Below are positions 26,086-33,673 of a stretch of DNA of 64,000 bases, one piece after another. Source of the stretch: Azospirillum sp. TSO22-1 (GTDB lineage Bacteria > Pseudomonadota > Alphaproteobacteria > Azospirillales > Azospirillaceae); contig NZ_LGQZ01000057.1 in assembly GCF_003116015.1 (NCBI RefSeq), positions 1-64,000 of the forward strand. Reading direction: 5' to 3'. Within the stretch, counting starts at the first letter, position 1. Each line of letters opens with the position of its first letter. The translations under genes were made by a program, and so were the position numbers. The notes under the pieces were generated by a model. It was not told where the DNA came from. It searched no databases and worked only from the letters and a program-made list of their open reading frames with translations.

Positions 26086-26504
26086 CGCCCGCCCCCGGAA
26101 TCGCCGAGCATGGCGCGCTTGAGGCGGTCCAGGTCGCGAGCAACCTGCCGGACGCCGGGCAATGCGGCCTCGATCGCCGCGTGATCAGCACCCCGTCCCG
26201 CGACACGGGACGCGATGGCGGCCTGCACCATCGCGCCGGCTAGCTCGCCGACGGATTCGCGCAGCCGGGCGATCTCGACGACGTGCTCCGGCGGGGGCGG
26301 CGCCGGCCGACGGTAGGCACGCACTGGGGCGGCGTCTTCCGGACGGGCGCCGACGGCGGCGACGGCGAGGGCGCGGAGCCACGCCGCAGCCGTCAGGCCG
26401 TCGGCTTCGGCTGCGCTGGCGACGCGGGCGGCCAAGGTAGTGGGCAGGCGCACGAGCACCTGTCCCGCCATAACCCGCCGCTCGGACCCGCGCCGTCCCG
26501 CCAT
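26082..26504 (-). CDS. Relaxosome accessory protein, ribbon-helix-helix type (MobC-like)
   Basis: 140 residues from ATG 26504, or 129 from ATG 26471. QVLVRLPTTLAARVASAAEA then DGLTAAAWLRALAV is the strand-helix-helix pattern of plasmid relaxosome DNA-binding proteins. A C-terminal coiled region (HVVEIARLRESVGELAGAMV; VRQVARDLDRLKRAML) follows. Such proteins bind oriT and open it for the relaxase. The stop overlaps the relaxase start by ATGA. A perfect 26-bp palindrome lies 75 bases upstream of the start, where oriT normally sits. Confidence 0.72.
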   Translation of the reverse strand: MAGRRGSERRVMAGQVLVRLPTTLAARVASAAEADGLTAAAWLRALAVAAVGARPEDAAPVRAYRRPAPPPPEHVVEIARLRESVGELAGAMVQAAIASRVAGRGADHAAIEAALPGVRQVARDLDRLKRAMLGDSGGGR

Positions 26505-26578
26505 GCACGCCCCCGGTGCTGGGCCGCGCCGTGCGCGGCCGGGGAGGTCCACGGAGGGGCAAGCCCCTCCTGGCCAGC

Positions 26579-26604
26579 TACCCGTATCCGCGCGGATACG
26601 GGTA
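26579..26604. promoter_or_regulatory. 26-bp perfect palindrome upstream of the mobilization operon (candidate oriT or operator)
   Basis: Arms TACCCGTATCCGC (26579-26591) and GCGGATACGGGTA (26592-26604) meet without a spacer. Further out CCAGC (26574-26578) pairs with GCTGG (26607-26611). It lies between the mobilization operon and the divergently placed HTH gene. Two near-identical ggacaaaaggg tracts follow at about 26692 and 26802. Confidence 0.65.
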
Positions 26605-26810
26605 TGGCTGGCTACCCACTTTCGGTGACGTTGCGGCGCCCTCACGCAAGGCACCATGCTTTTTCCGGCCGCGATGCCCCAGGACAAAAGGGTACCGCGA
26701 CGCTTGGCGCCGACGATGACGAACGGGCGCACCCAAGATCTTCCCAACACGGCCATACGGACCCACCTTGTCCGCGCGGCCGGAACGGCGCGGGACAAAA
26801 GGGAGCGGGA

Positions 26811-27092
26811 ATGGTGGACGACGACAAGCGGTTGCGCCGGAGGGAAGCAATCCGAACGGGAATGGAGGCGGCCCGCGCCGCCGGCCGTCCACCGGGTCGG
26901 CCACGAAAGCTTGTCGGTGCCGCTCTGGCGGATGTCGTAGCGGTGATGACCACGAAGCCGGACAGCCGGCGCTGGGACCTCATCGGCGGCGCGATGCTGG
27001 GCTGGCGCCATGCGCTGTCGGTTCAGTATGGCGTGTCGGAACGGACGATCACCAGGGCAATCGCCCGAGCCAAGGGTCGAATCCGGCCCTGA
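26811..27092 (+). CDS. Small helix-turn-helix DNA-binding protein
   Basis: 93 residues with GGGAGCGGG just before the ATG. A basic N-terminus (DKRLRRREAIRTGMEAARAA) leads to a Pro/Arg hinge (GRPPGRPRKL, AT-hook-like) and a C-terminal helix-turn-helix (LSVQYGVSERTITRAIARAK) of the resolvase/Xre kind. It probably regulates the mobilization genes, being divergent from them across the 26-bp palindrome, or recognises the element's own sites. It is too small to be a recombinase. Confidence 0.65.
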   Translation: MVDDDKRLRRREAIRTGMEAARAAGRPPGRPRKLVGAALADVVAVMTTKPDSRRWDLIGGAMLGWRHALSVQYGVSERTITRAIARAKGRIRP

Positions 27093-27154
27093 CTGGGGGC
27101 CGCCGTGGATTCCGATGCGCGCTTTTGCCCTATTCTTTGGAGATCGCGAGGGCG

Positions 27155-27193
27155 CCAAGGGTACGGGTACCCCCGGAGTCACACCGTCCTACG
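27155..27193. repeat. Twin structured element, copy A
   Basis: A ccaaGGGTACgg-GTACCC palindrome is followed by C-rich sequence and TCACaCCGTCCTACG. The same 39-40 base layout recurs at 28290-28329, with the last 15 bases identical except one. It lies between coding regions of the mobile element, 60 bases after the HTH gene. Confidence 0.65.
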
Positions 27194-27316
27194 TCGATCC
27201 TAGCGAGTGCAGGGGGCGGCGCGCCCCACGTTGACGACCACCGTGTCTGCTCGGCGCACGGCCGGTGACGATCACGCCAAGCAAGATTTCAACGTCTCCA
27301 TGGCACTGCCACATCG

Positions 27317-27463
27317 TCAGCACTGGGACAAACACGCGCACCATTTTGTCCCGCGCCGCCCGGCGGTGCTGTCGGTGGACACGCGGGCGTAGCCGAGCAG
27401 GCGCCCGACCGCCACCACACCGCCGAACAAGTCGATGGTTCCCGGGTCCTGCTCGTCCTTCAT
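27317..27463 (-). pseudogene. Serine recombinase N-terminal remnant
   Basis: 48 codons. Residues ~22-31 read LLGYARVSTD, the strand and catalytic-serine motif that opens resolvase/invertase-type serine recombinases. The following sequence (STAGRRGTKWCACLSQC) does not continue the fold and a stop follows, where the family needs more than 100 further residues. The start overlaps the upstream stop (TGATG). It is most simply a truncated recombinase; a live micro-protein cannot be excluded. Confidence 0.55.
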
Positions 27464-27762
27464 CACCGCGCCCACTTGCGGTGGCGGATGTCCATTGCCT
27501 CGGCCTCGCGCAGCATCTGGCGCTTGAGCGCCAAGTTCGGCGCGTCCGGCAGGCCTCGCCCGCTGACAGCGACGGGGCAGCCGGGCGGGGTCTCCCCCCG
27601 GCGTCGGACAGCCCAATCCCACACGACGCCGACGATGAGGCCGACGCCGACACCACGCGACTTCATCTCGATCGCCCATTCGCCCGCCTGGAACCTGATC
27701 TCCCGGCCGACGCGGGGGCGAAGCACCTGGTCCAGGTCACCGTAGGTCCTAATCTCCTCCAT
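27463..27762 (-). CDS. Hypothetical small protein
   Basis: 99 residues, ATG preceded by GGGGAGGGCATC. The first half (MEEIRTYGDLDQVLRPRVGR, then FQAGEWAIEMKSRGVGVGLI) contains a hydrophobic stretch VGVGLIVGVVWDWAV; the second half is basic with a C-terminal helix (LALKRQMLREAEAMDIRHRK). No family is recognised. It is coupled by TGATG to the recombinase remnant. Confidence 0.42.
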   Translation of the reverse strand: MEEIRTYGDLDQVLRPRVGREIRFQAGEWAIEMKSRGVGVGLIVGVVWDWAVRRRGETPPGCPVAVSGRGLPDAPNLALKRQMLREAEAMDIRHRKWAR

Positions 27763-28324
27763 GATGCCCTCCCCGCTTTGGCACCGACTTTCTGCACTCT
27801 GAGCCCGTTGATTCGCTTGGCCAAGGCTTCGCCGTCAGAGGTTTCGACTTCCGGCACTGGCCCGCCGGCTGTGGGGCGAGCCGGCGCGTACGGGACGCCT
27901 TCACGGGACGGTGACGACGGGATCCACCATTACGGGAGGGGCCGCTGCGTCGTCAGGGGCAGCACCCTTTCGTCCCGTGACGCGGCGGCCGGGACCGCCC
28001 AGGCACGAACGCCCGCTCCGGGATGCGAAGTGGGCGTTTAGGACTGCCTATTCGGTGGCACCGCCTGCGCGGCAGGCTGTCCCGGTAGTCCACAGGCATA
28101 GGCCGTAGGCCGTCCCCGGCCCGGAGCGCCACCTACGAGGCGGCGTAGGGCCGGGGGCATGCTTGTGGACCCACCGGGGCAGCCGGCGGGGTGGAAATGG
28201 GCTCCTCCAACGCGATTCCAGCCGTCCGAGCACTCGAGGACGCCCCGCGGAGCGACCCTTTTGGCCGTAGGACGGTGCTTCGAGGGCACCCAAGGGTAGG
28301 ACTACCCCCTAAAATCACGCCGTC
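27763..28324. other. Non-coding structured region of the mobile element
   Basis: 562 bases without a supportable gene. It contains the long hairpin at 28081-28178, and CGTAGGACGG at 28266-28275, which is the inverse of CCGTCCTACG at 28320-28329 in twin element B. The region lies beside the end of the replication-protein gene and is a candidate origin of replication or transfer. Open frames across it are shadow frames without start signals. Confidence 0.5.
28081..28178. promoter_or_regulatory. Long imperfect hairpin, candidate origin structure or RNA
   Basis: Nested complementary arms: CCCGGT (28081-28086)/ACCGGG (28173-28178), TCCACAGGCAT (28089-28099)/ATGCTTGTGGA (28159-28169, one wobble), CCCCGGCCC (28114-28122)/GGGCCGGGG (28148-28156), and CCTACG/CGTAGG at the tip (28132-28149). 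The result is one ~98-base fold in non-coding DNA. Confidence 0.55.
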
Positions 28325-28329
28325 CTACG
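28290..28329. repeat. Twin structured element, copy B
   Basis: ccaaGGGTAGgaCTACCC palindrome, then AAAATCACgCCGTCCTACG, aligning along its whole length with 27155-27193 apart from a short variable spacer. An inverted copy of CCGTCCTACG lies 44 bases upstream at 28266-28275. Its end reaches into the last codons of the 28325 gene. Confidence 0.65.
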
Positions 28330-30664
28330 ACCTCCGGGAGGCGAACAAGGGGCCGGGCACAAGGCAGACGTCCGCCGCCGGGCGCCCGGATCTGGGCGCC
28401 GGCGCGACAATGGCCGCCCGTCGGGCGACGAAGGCCGGAAGTCGGATGACCTGTTCGGTTTTGGTCCAGGGGCTTCGGCCCTCCGGGCCTGCGCCCCCGC
28501 GCCCCATTTCCTCCGGCTCCGACAACCATGCCTGCCCGGCCTGCCGACCGTGCGCCTGCTCATCTTCTGCCGAGCCGGGTCGCGACGGGGTCGGCTCGTC
28601 CAAAGGCCGAGCCTCGTCCGCCGCTCCCTCGTGGCCCATGCTGAGGGGCACGTCGCGAGCATTGTCCGTGGCGTGGACCGCCGGGTCTACGGGCGCCACG
28701 CGGAGCACGGCAATCGGAACCGCAGGCGGTGCCGGCCGTGCATCGACACCGGGCTCCCCTTCCTTCCGGGTTCCGGTTTCCGCCGTGTGGGGGGCTCCCG
28801 AAGAACCGAAGGCTAGTAGTCGGTCGCGAGGAGTCTCAACCGCCGCGCGGCGGCGGTACCAAGTCGCGCGGGAAACCCCTTCGGCCTCCCACGGCTTCAG
28901 CGCTTCGGCGGAGGTCGCGGCCTGCTTGGCCCGGCGCTCCTTCATCGACGGGACGCCCCGGTCACGGCGGCGTTGATGGGCCCGTACCGCCTCTGAGCGG
29001 AGAGCACCCAAACCGTAGCGGATCATCTCGGCCTCGGTCACGCCGAGTTCGCCCGCCACTCGACGGCGACTGTAGGTCATGCGGGCGTCCACGACGCGCT
29101 CGCGCCCGGCGCTGTCGATCAAGGTGCGGGTTACCCCGGCCTTGGCCTCGGCGGCGCGGGCGGCGAGGCAGGCGGCGCGCCCATCGCCGTCCATCCATTC
29201 CGTGATGTAGGCGCCGACGAGCCGGTGACCAATCGCCCGGAGAAGCGGCGCGGCCTCGCTCCAACCGCCGGGGCAGACGCAACTCAGGTCCGAACCGATG
29301 ATCGTCAGCGTGGTGTTGCGGTGGCCTTCGGGAATGCCGTGCTCCCACCCTGCCACGCCGTCGGCGCGCCGGCCCTCGACCAACCGCACGATGTCGCGAA
29401 CGCGGCGCGCCTGATGCAGAAGGAAACCGGACGCCTCCCAATCCTCGGCCTGCCACTCGTCACCGGGCACGGGCCCACCCCACAGGCGCTTGGCCTGCGT
29501 GGCCAGGGCGGCGATCCGGCGGTCTATGAAGTCGATGTCGGCCCGCGTCAACGCTGGGAGCGGTGTCGCGAGGGCGCGGGCGGCGGCGCGGGCGACCGTG
29601 CCGTCCGGCCGGGCCTTCTTCGCTTTCGCCGGCACGGCCTTCGCCACGGGCTCCGGGCAGGCTGCGGCCAGCGCGTCGGGGTCCACGGCCGCGCCGGGGA
29701 GCACGATATGACGGCGGCCGGCGACGGGGTCGTCCAGCCCAGCGAGGCGCGGGGCCAACTCGTAAATCGGCTGCTGGTATATTGCGGCGGCCGGGTCCAG
29801 CACCTTCGCCATGGACCAGATCACGGACTCGCCAAGCCCGAGCGCGCGGCACTCCGCGGCCAGCGATGCGCGGACGGCGGCGTCGTGGCGCCCGACGATA
29901 ACCTTACGCTCGCTCTCGGCCACCGGGCGGGTCCACAGCATCCAGACATGCGCGGACAGGGTCGCGGGCACCTCGTCGGGGCCGAGCGGGCGGCCATCCG
30001 GACCGATCAGGAACGCGGACGAGGACCACGCCACGACTGCCCCAGCGTCCGGGCAGGCGGTGCGGACGTGCCGGGCGATCCACCTGGCGGCATCGTCGGA
30101 CTGCCGAGCGGTGAACCTGCGGAGGTTGGGCCAGCCATCGGCATCCGCCACGGACACCGTGGTGGCCATGTCGACGATGTAGCCCTCAGGGTCGCCCTCC
30201 TTCGACACGGCCGCCGACTTGCGGCGCGAGGTCTCGGCTGCGCCGGGGTGCGACAAGCCGCCGAGGATCAAGAAACCGGGACCGAACTCGCCGCCGGCTA
30301 CGGCGTGCAGGACGCGCCCCAGCCCCTCGACAGTGGACGGCATCGGTATCGGGTACGGCGCGTACGCAGTGATGCGCGCGGGCTTCGCCTTGTCCACGCG
30401 GCCGTCGCGGAGCGCGTAGGACTTGCCGGGGTGGCGGCGGTCGCCGGGCTGGGTCCGGAGCATCAGCAGGTGCGGCACGGCGTAGGCCCTGGCCGAAGGC
30501 GGCGCCGGATACGGCCAGATGTCGGCGAGGCCGCCCCCAGCACCAAGGGTGAGGTCGAGACGTGCTGATCGCCATGTCCCGGCGGACGGGACGCCAAATC
30601 TGTTGACACTGGCAGGTAGGGGAAGGTGTTGGTCGGCCGCCGGGATATGCAGCCGGGCCTTCAC
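28325..30664 (-). CDS. Replication/primase-like protein of the mobile element
   Basis: Up to 779 residues from a GTG at 30664; the start is uncertain. Residues ~190-330 (ACPDAGAVVAWSSSAFLIGP, LSAHVWMLWTRPV, KVLDPAAAIYQQPIYELAPR, DDPVAGRRHIVLPG) resemble the primase-type regions of phage-plasmid replication proteins. A later segment is helical with a helix-turn-helix (RVAGELGVTEAEMIRYGLGA; WEAEGVSRATWYRRRAAV). The C-terminal ~150 residues are Pro/Arg/Glu-rich. It probably starts replication of the excised element; structured DNA lies right after its end. The family call is by resemblance only. Confidence 0.55.
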   Translation of the reverse strand: MKARLHIPAADQHLPLPASVNRFGVPSAGTWRSARLDLTLGAGGGLADIWPYPAPPSARAYAVPHLLMLRTQPGDRRHPGKSYALRDGRVDKAKPARITAYAPYPIPMPSTVEGLGRVLHAVAGGEFGPGFLILGGLSHPGAAETSRRKSAAVSKEGDPEGYIVDMATTVSVADADGWPNLRRFTARQSDDAARWIARHVRTACPDAGAVVAWSSSAFLIGPDGRPLGPDEVPATLSAHVWMLWTRPVAESERKVIVGRHDAAVRASLAAECRALGLGESVIWSMAKVLDPAAAIYQQPIYELAPRLAGLDDPVAGRRHIVLPGAAVDPDALAAACPEPVAKAVPAKAKKARPDGTVARAAARALATPLPALTRADIDFIDRRIAALATQAKRLWGGPVPGDEWQAEDWEASGFLLHQARRVRDIVRLVEGRRADGVAGWEHGIPEGHRNTTLTIIGSDLSCVCPGGWSEAAPLLRAIGHRLVGAYITEWMDGDGRAACLAARAAEAKAGVTRTLIDSAGRERVVDARMTYSRRRVAGELGVTEAEMIRYGLGALRSEAVRAHQRRRDRGVPSMKERRAKQAATSAEALKPWEAEGVSRATWYRRRAAVETPRDRLLAFGSSGAPHTAETGTRKEGEPGVDARPAPPAVPIAVLRVAPVDPAVHATDNARDVPLSMGHEGAADEARPLDEPTPSRPGSAEDEQAHGRQAGQAWLSEPEEMGRGGAGPEGRSPWTKTEQVIRLPAFVARRAAIVAPAPRSGRPAADVCLVPGPLFASRRS

Positions 30665-30840
30665 CTACCGCCGAGGCAGGCGGCAACGCTCGAGTTGACG
30701 GCGCGAAATAGGTCAGCCATATTGACCCTCATCAGCCAGGGCCCGCAGCGCTGAGGGTTGCCGCCCGATAACGGCGCTGCGGAGTCCACCGCCCAAGTTT
30801 GCCCTCCTCACTGCAAGCGTCAAGGGCTGCCGCCCCGCCC

Positions 30841-32388
30841 TTAGGGCATCCGCCTTCGCAAGCCGGCGGGCAGCAGCGGATAGAGGTGCTCCAGCGGTAT
30901 CGGAGACTTGACGCGCTCAACAACTTGGCGGGCCTCGTCAGGCGACAAACCGCGGCCGTATCCGGCTCCGACCGATTCCCCTTCGTGCCCAAAGACTTTG
31001 TCAACAATTTCCGGGTGCAGTCCGGCCGCGCGGAGTTGCTGACGGAAGTTGTGACGCAGGCTGTACGCAACAACCGTCGGATCGTCGATGCCGATGTCGT
31101 CAAGATAGCGATTCGTCCATTTCGACCAATCTTTGGAGCCGTTCGGCCCCTCCACCATCTTCCGACCGCGTCTGTACTGCTCTTCGGCCCACTGCTCAAG
31201 CCCGAGCCGCCGGAGTTCAGGGAGCACCGGAACGAGCCGAGCGCCTGCACTGGTTTTGGTGGCGTGTAGGAAATTTAGGCAGGCGATGCCGCCCTCCAAC
31301 TCTATGAGCCCAGACGGCAACGCAGCGATTTCCTCCGGACGAGCGCCGGTCAGAAGGGCAAGCAGCCAAAACCAGTAGCGCTCATCCTGGTAGACATGGG
31401 GTCCAACTTCCGAGCGGCGGGAACGGGACTTGCACCCGGTGAACAGCGGGCTGCTGAACAGCATGGTCAGCTCGGCCACGGTAAATTCGCGCCGTTTATC
31501 CTTGCCGTCGCGCTCCTCCCGCGTCTCGGTGCGAGGCTGCACGCCGTCGGCCGGGTTGATGGTGATGAAGCCGGACCCGGCTGCCCAACCAAAGAACCCC
31601 TTCAAATGGCTGAGCATCTTGACGATGGATGTCCTTGCCATCCGCTCTTTTCCAGCCCTGTTGATTGGGCGGTCGCGGAGGTGGTCCGCAAAAGCCTTGA
31701 TCTCGGTCTTGGTCACCTCCACCAACGCCTTGCGCCCAATCAGGGCCTCAAGCTCGCGAAACGCTTGCTGGTGGCTGGTCCGGGCGGACGGTCCAATGGA
31801 CGGCCGGTCGGTGAAAAACCGTTCCACGAGGTCCGGCCATGGCTGCCTGGCTTCGGCCGGCAGAGGCGGTGCCGGTGGCATCGGGTTGGCGGGCTGCTGC
31901 CGGGACAGTGACAGCGCCAGCGCCCGGCCAAGTGCCAGCGTTTCGCGTCGTTCCCTCTGGCGCTTGATTTCCGCGGTCACCGCGCGATGCTGGTCCGCCT
32001 CCGCTTGAACCCGCGCTGCCTCGGCTTCCCTCCGCGCGACCGCCAGTTCTTCCGTGGCGATCAGCGCATCCAGCCGAACCAGCACCGCATCCTTCTCCTC
32101 GGGCGTCAACTCGTCCAGGTCGCTGGCGCGCAGAGTCGGGATGTCATCGCCAGTGAGTTCGTCCAGGCGCTTCCCTGCAATCCGGATCACGTCCCGCCTC
32201 ACCTCTTGCCATCCCGCATGCAGCCCGGCCAGCAGGCGAGCAGCCTCGCCGCGAGCGCGCCGAGGGTCGCCAGTCTGGAGGGATTTCACGAAAACTTTCT
32301 TACCGGACAGCAAGGTTATGTCTGCCGGGACGCGCACGCGGAGATAGAGTTTTTGGCGCCGCCGCTCAATGTAAGGGATGCCGGACAT
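30841..32388 (-). CDS. Tyrosine site-specific recombinase (integrase) of the element
   Basis: 515 residues from the ATG at 32388 (GAGG upstream); an upstream start would add 7. The N-terminus is arm-type DNA-binding (GIPYIERRRQKLYLRVRVPA). A coiled Ala/Arg-rich linker precedes a SAM-like core-binding domain and the catalytic domain, with Arg in TGARPEEIAAL, His and Arg in YSLRHNFRQQL, and the GH...Y motif VFGHEGESVGAGYGRG. All catalytic residues are present, so it should be active. It sits 87 bases from the tRNA-Glu 3' end, the usual arrangement for an integrase using that tRNA as attachment site. The 176 bases after its stop (30665-30840) show no gene. Confidence 0.92.
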   Translation of the reverse strand: MSGIPYIERRRQKLYLRVRVPADITLLSGKKVFVKSLQTGDPRRARGEAARLLAGLHAGWQEVRRDVIRIAGKRLDELTGDDIPTLRASDLDELTPEEKDAVLVRLDALIATEELAVARREAEAARVQAEADQHRAVTAEIKRQRERRETLALGRALALSLSRQQPANPMPPAPPLPAEARQPWPDLVERFFTDRPSIGPSARTSHQQAFRELEALIGRKALVEVTKTEIKAFADHLRDRPINRAGKERMARTSIVKMLSHLKGFFGWAAGSGFITINPADGVQPRTETREERDGKDKRREFTVAELTMLFSSPLFTGCKSRSRRSEVGPHVYQDERYWFWLLALLTGARPEEIAALPSGLIELEGGIACLNFLHATKTSAGARLVPVLPELRRLGLEQWAEEQYRRGRKMVEGPNGSKDWSKWTNRYLDDIGIDDPTVVAYSLRHNFRQQLRAAGLHPEIVDKVFGHEGESVGAGYGRGLSPDEARQVVERVKSPIPLEHLYPLLPAGLRRRMP

Positions 32389-32474
32389 GGAGCCTCGCGT
32401 GTGGCACAAGCGTGTGGCACGCGCGAATTTTGGGCTCTGGAGAATTGCAGCAAAATCAACGCCTTAGCGGCGGA

Positions 32475-32491
32475 TGGCGTCCCCACGGGGA
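32475..32491. repeat. attR copy of the 17-bp core in the tRNA 3' end
   Basis: Same 17 bases as 20336-20352. It consists of the CCA end, the discriminator base, the acceptor strand and the first T-stem pairs of tRNA-Glu on the minus strand, so integration restores an intact tRNA. Confidence 0.8.
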
Positions 32492-32550
32492 TTCGAACCC
32501 CGGTTGCCGCCGTGAGAGGGCGGTGTCCTAGGCCTCTAGACGATGGGGAC
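32475..32550 (-). tRNA. tRNA-Glu (CTC anticodon)
   Basis: Read on the minus strand, the acceptor GTCCCCA pairs with TGGGGAC. The D-arm is GTCTAGAGGCCTAGGAC. The anticodon arm is CCGCC-CTCTCAC-GGCGG with anticodon CTC. The T-arm is CGGGG-TTCGAAT-CCCCG, then G and an encoded CCA. All stems are perfect, and it serves as attachment site of the element to its left. Confidence 0.96.
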
Positions 32551-32724
32551 ATCGTTCACCGGCAAGGGCGCCGTAAATATCGGACCAGTGGCTTGGACGC
32601 AAGAGGAACTTTATCCAAATTATAATGACGGCCGGCTCGAGGGAGATGGGCTGCCCCAGCCACCATGCATAATTTCCATAATATATCTTATGCGATATCA
32701 GGCGCGCTCCGGGCGGCTGCCCTC

Positions 32725-33078
32725 TCACGGGCTGCGCCGCACGAAGACGCGCCGGTGGTGGTGCTCGCAATACGAGGAGCCCGCCCGGCGGCGCTGCTGG
32801 CAGTAGGTCCAGACCTCGTCGCCCAGGTCGCCGTGGATCCAGCGGCAGCCGCGCGGCTCCTTCGTCGAGCGCTCCTCCTCCCGCCGCCGCTGCACCGCGT
32901 AGCCGCCGACGCCGTCGTTCGACGCCAACCCCAGGCGGTGGCAGCGTCCGGCCACCGCGTTGCGCGTCGTGCCGAACAGGTCGGCGATCTCGCTGTACGA
33001 GCGCCGCTCATGGACGAAGAGTTGTTCCAGGATCTCCCTCGACGCCGGCCAACCGCCGGCCCGCGCATCCCACGGCAT
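32725..33078 (-). CDS. gcrA: GcrA-family cell cycle regulator
   Basis: 117 residues. The N-terminal helix-turn-helix (LEQLFVHERRSYSEIADLFG, then TTRNAVAGRCHRLGLASN) is the conserved GcrA signature. The C-terminal zinc-like end has CRWIHGD, YCQQ and SSYCEHHHRRVF. GcrA binds sigma70 and CcrM-methylated GANTC sites to activate cell-cycle genes in alphaproteobacteria. The protein is shorter than Caulobacter GcrA, with little between the two ends, so it may be a paralogue rather than the main regulator. It is isolated, 175 bases from the tRNA. Confidence 0.88.
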   Translation of the reverse strand: MPWDARAGGWPASREILEQLFVHERRSYSEIADLFGTTRNAVAGRCHRLGLASNDGVGGYAVQRRREEERSTKEPRGCRWIHGDLGDEVWTYCQQRRRAGSSYCEHHHRRVFVRRSP

Positions 33079-33151
33079 GTCGTGTGTCCCCTCGCACGTC
33101 TTGAACGCTCAACGCTCAAGGCCGCGCTTGGTTTCCTGCGATTGCCGAAAA

Positions 33152-33382
33152 TCAGGCGGTGATGTCGAGGAACATGCCGCGACGGTAGTTGCGCGGCAGC
33201 GTCAGGATACCGTTCACCATCAGGCTGGCGAGTTGGCGCACCGAGGGAATGCGCTGGCGCCCCGGGGTACCGACCTCCCCCACCCGGCCACCGCCGCGGC
33301 CGGCGGACAGCGCACGGGCTCCGCCACCGTCGGGGCGGATCGGGTCGCTGCTGCGGTCTCCGGTGCGGCGGATCGAGTCCAT
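33152..33382 (-). CDS. Hypothetical small protein
   Basis: 76 residues with an Arg/Gly-rich first half (RRTGDRSSDPIRPDGGGARA) and a more ordered end (VRQLASLMVNGILTLPRNYR). No clear ribosome binding site or family. The codon bias fits a real gene moderately well, but it may be non-coding. Confidence 0.3.
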   Translation of the reverse strand: MDSIRRTGDRSSDPIRPDGGGARALSAGRGGGRVGEVGTPGRQRIPSVRQLASLMVNGILTLPRNYRRGMFLDITA

Positions 33383-33460
33383 GGTCCGTATTTACCATAA
33401 ATGCATGCGGCGGGCAATGGCTGGACCGCGACAAGGATGGGACAGCGCGCTTGACCGGAG

Positions 33461-33494
33461 TTATCCACAAAATGGTGGACAGCTCCGTGGATAA
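33461..33494. promoter_or_regulatory. Pair of inverted DnaA boxes
   Basis: TTATCCACA at 33461-33469 is a perfect DnaA box, and CGTGGATAA at 33486-33494 is the inverse of TTATCCACG, one base from consensus. They are 16 bases apart in the 290-base gap before the epimerase gene. Confidence 0.6.
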
Positions 33495-33673
33495 GCCTGT
33501 TGAACCCGCGGTCTCCGCTGTCCGGCGCGGTGTGCGGGGTGGGTGGGCGAATCGCCGTCCGGGGCCGGGGAGAGGCGCCCATCCTGCGCCCGCCACTAAC
33601 CCCGAAGAAGAGGTAGGGGAGCGCCTCCCCTGCCCCATATCAGTCTTCGTTGGTAGGCGAAGGAGCTGGCGCG

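Larger units (their letters stand above)
20336..32491. mobile_element. Integrative mobilizable element in tRNA-Glu(CTC), about 12.1 kb
   Basis: Bounded by perfect 17-bp direct repeats, with a tyrosine integrase gene beginning 87 bases from the right repeat. Inside are a relaxase, an accessory mobilization protein, a replication/primase-like protein, a small HTH protein, palindromes that could be oriT or ori, and an AT-rich DUF262/HNH cargo pair. No type IV secretion or coupling-protein genes are present, so it would need a helper for transfer. The composition of 20500-24100 differs clearly from the flanks. Confidence 0.82.

Noticed and set aside
26680..26815. ggacaaaaggg tracts as replication iterons
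   Set aside because: Only two clear copies, about 110 bases apart; iterons need regular tandem spacing.
29225..30568. 447-codon plus-strand frame opposite the replication protein
   Set aside because: Gly/Arg/His-rich antisense text without start signal or domain.
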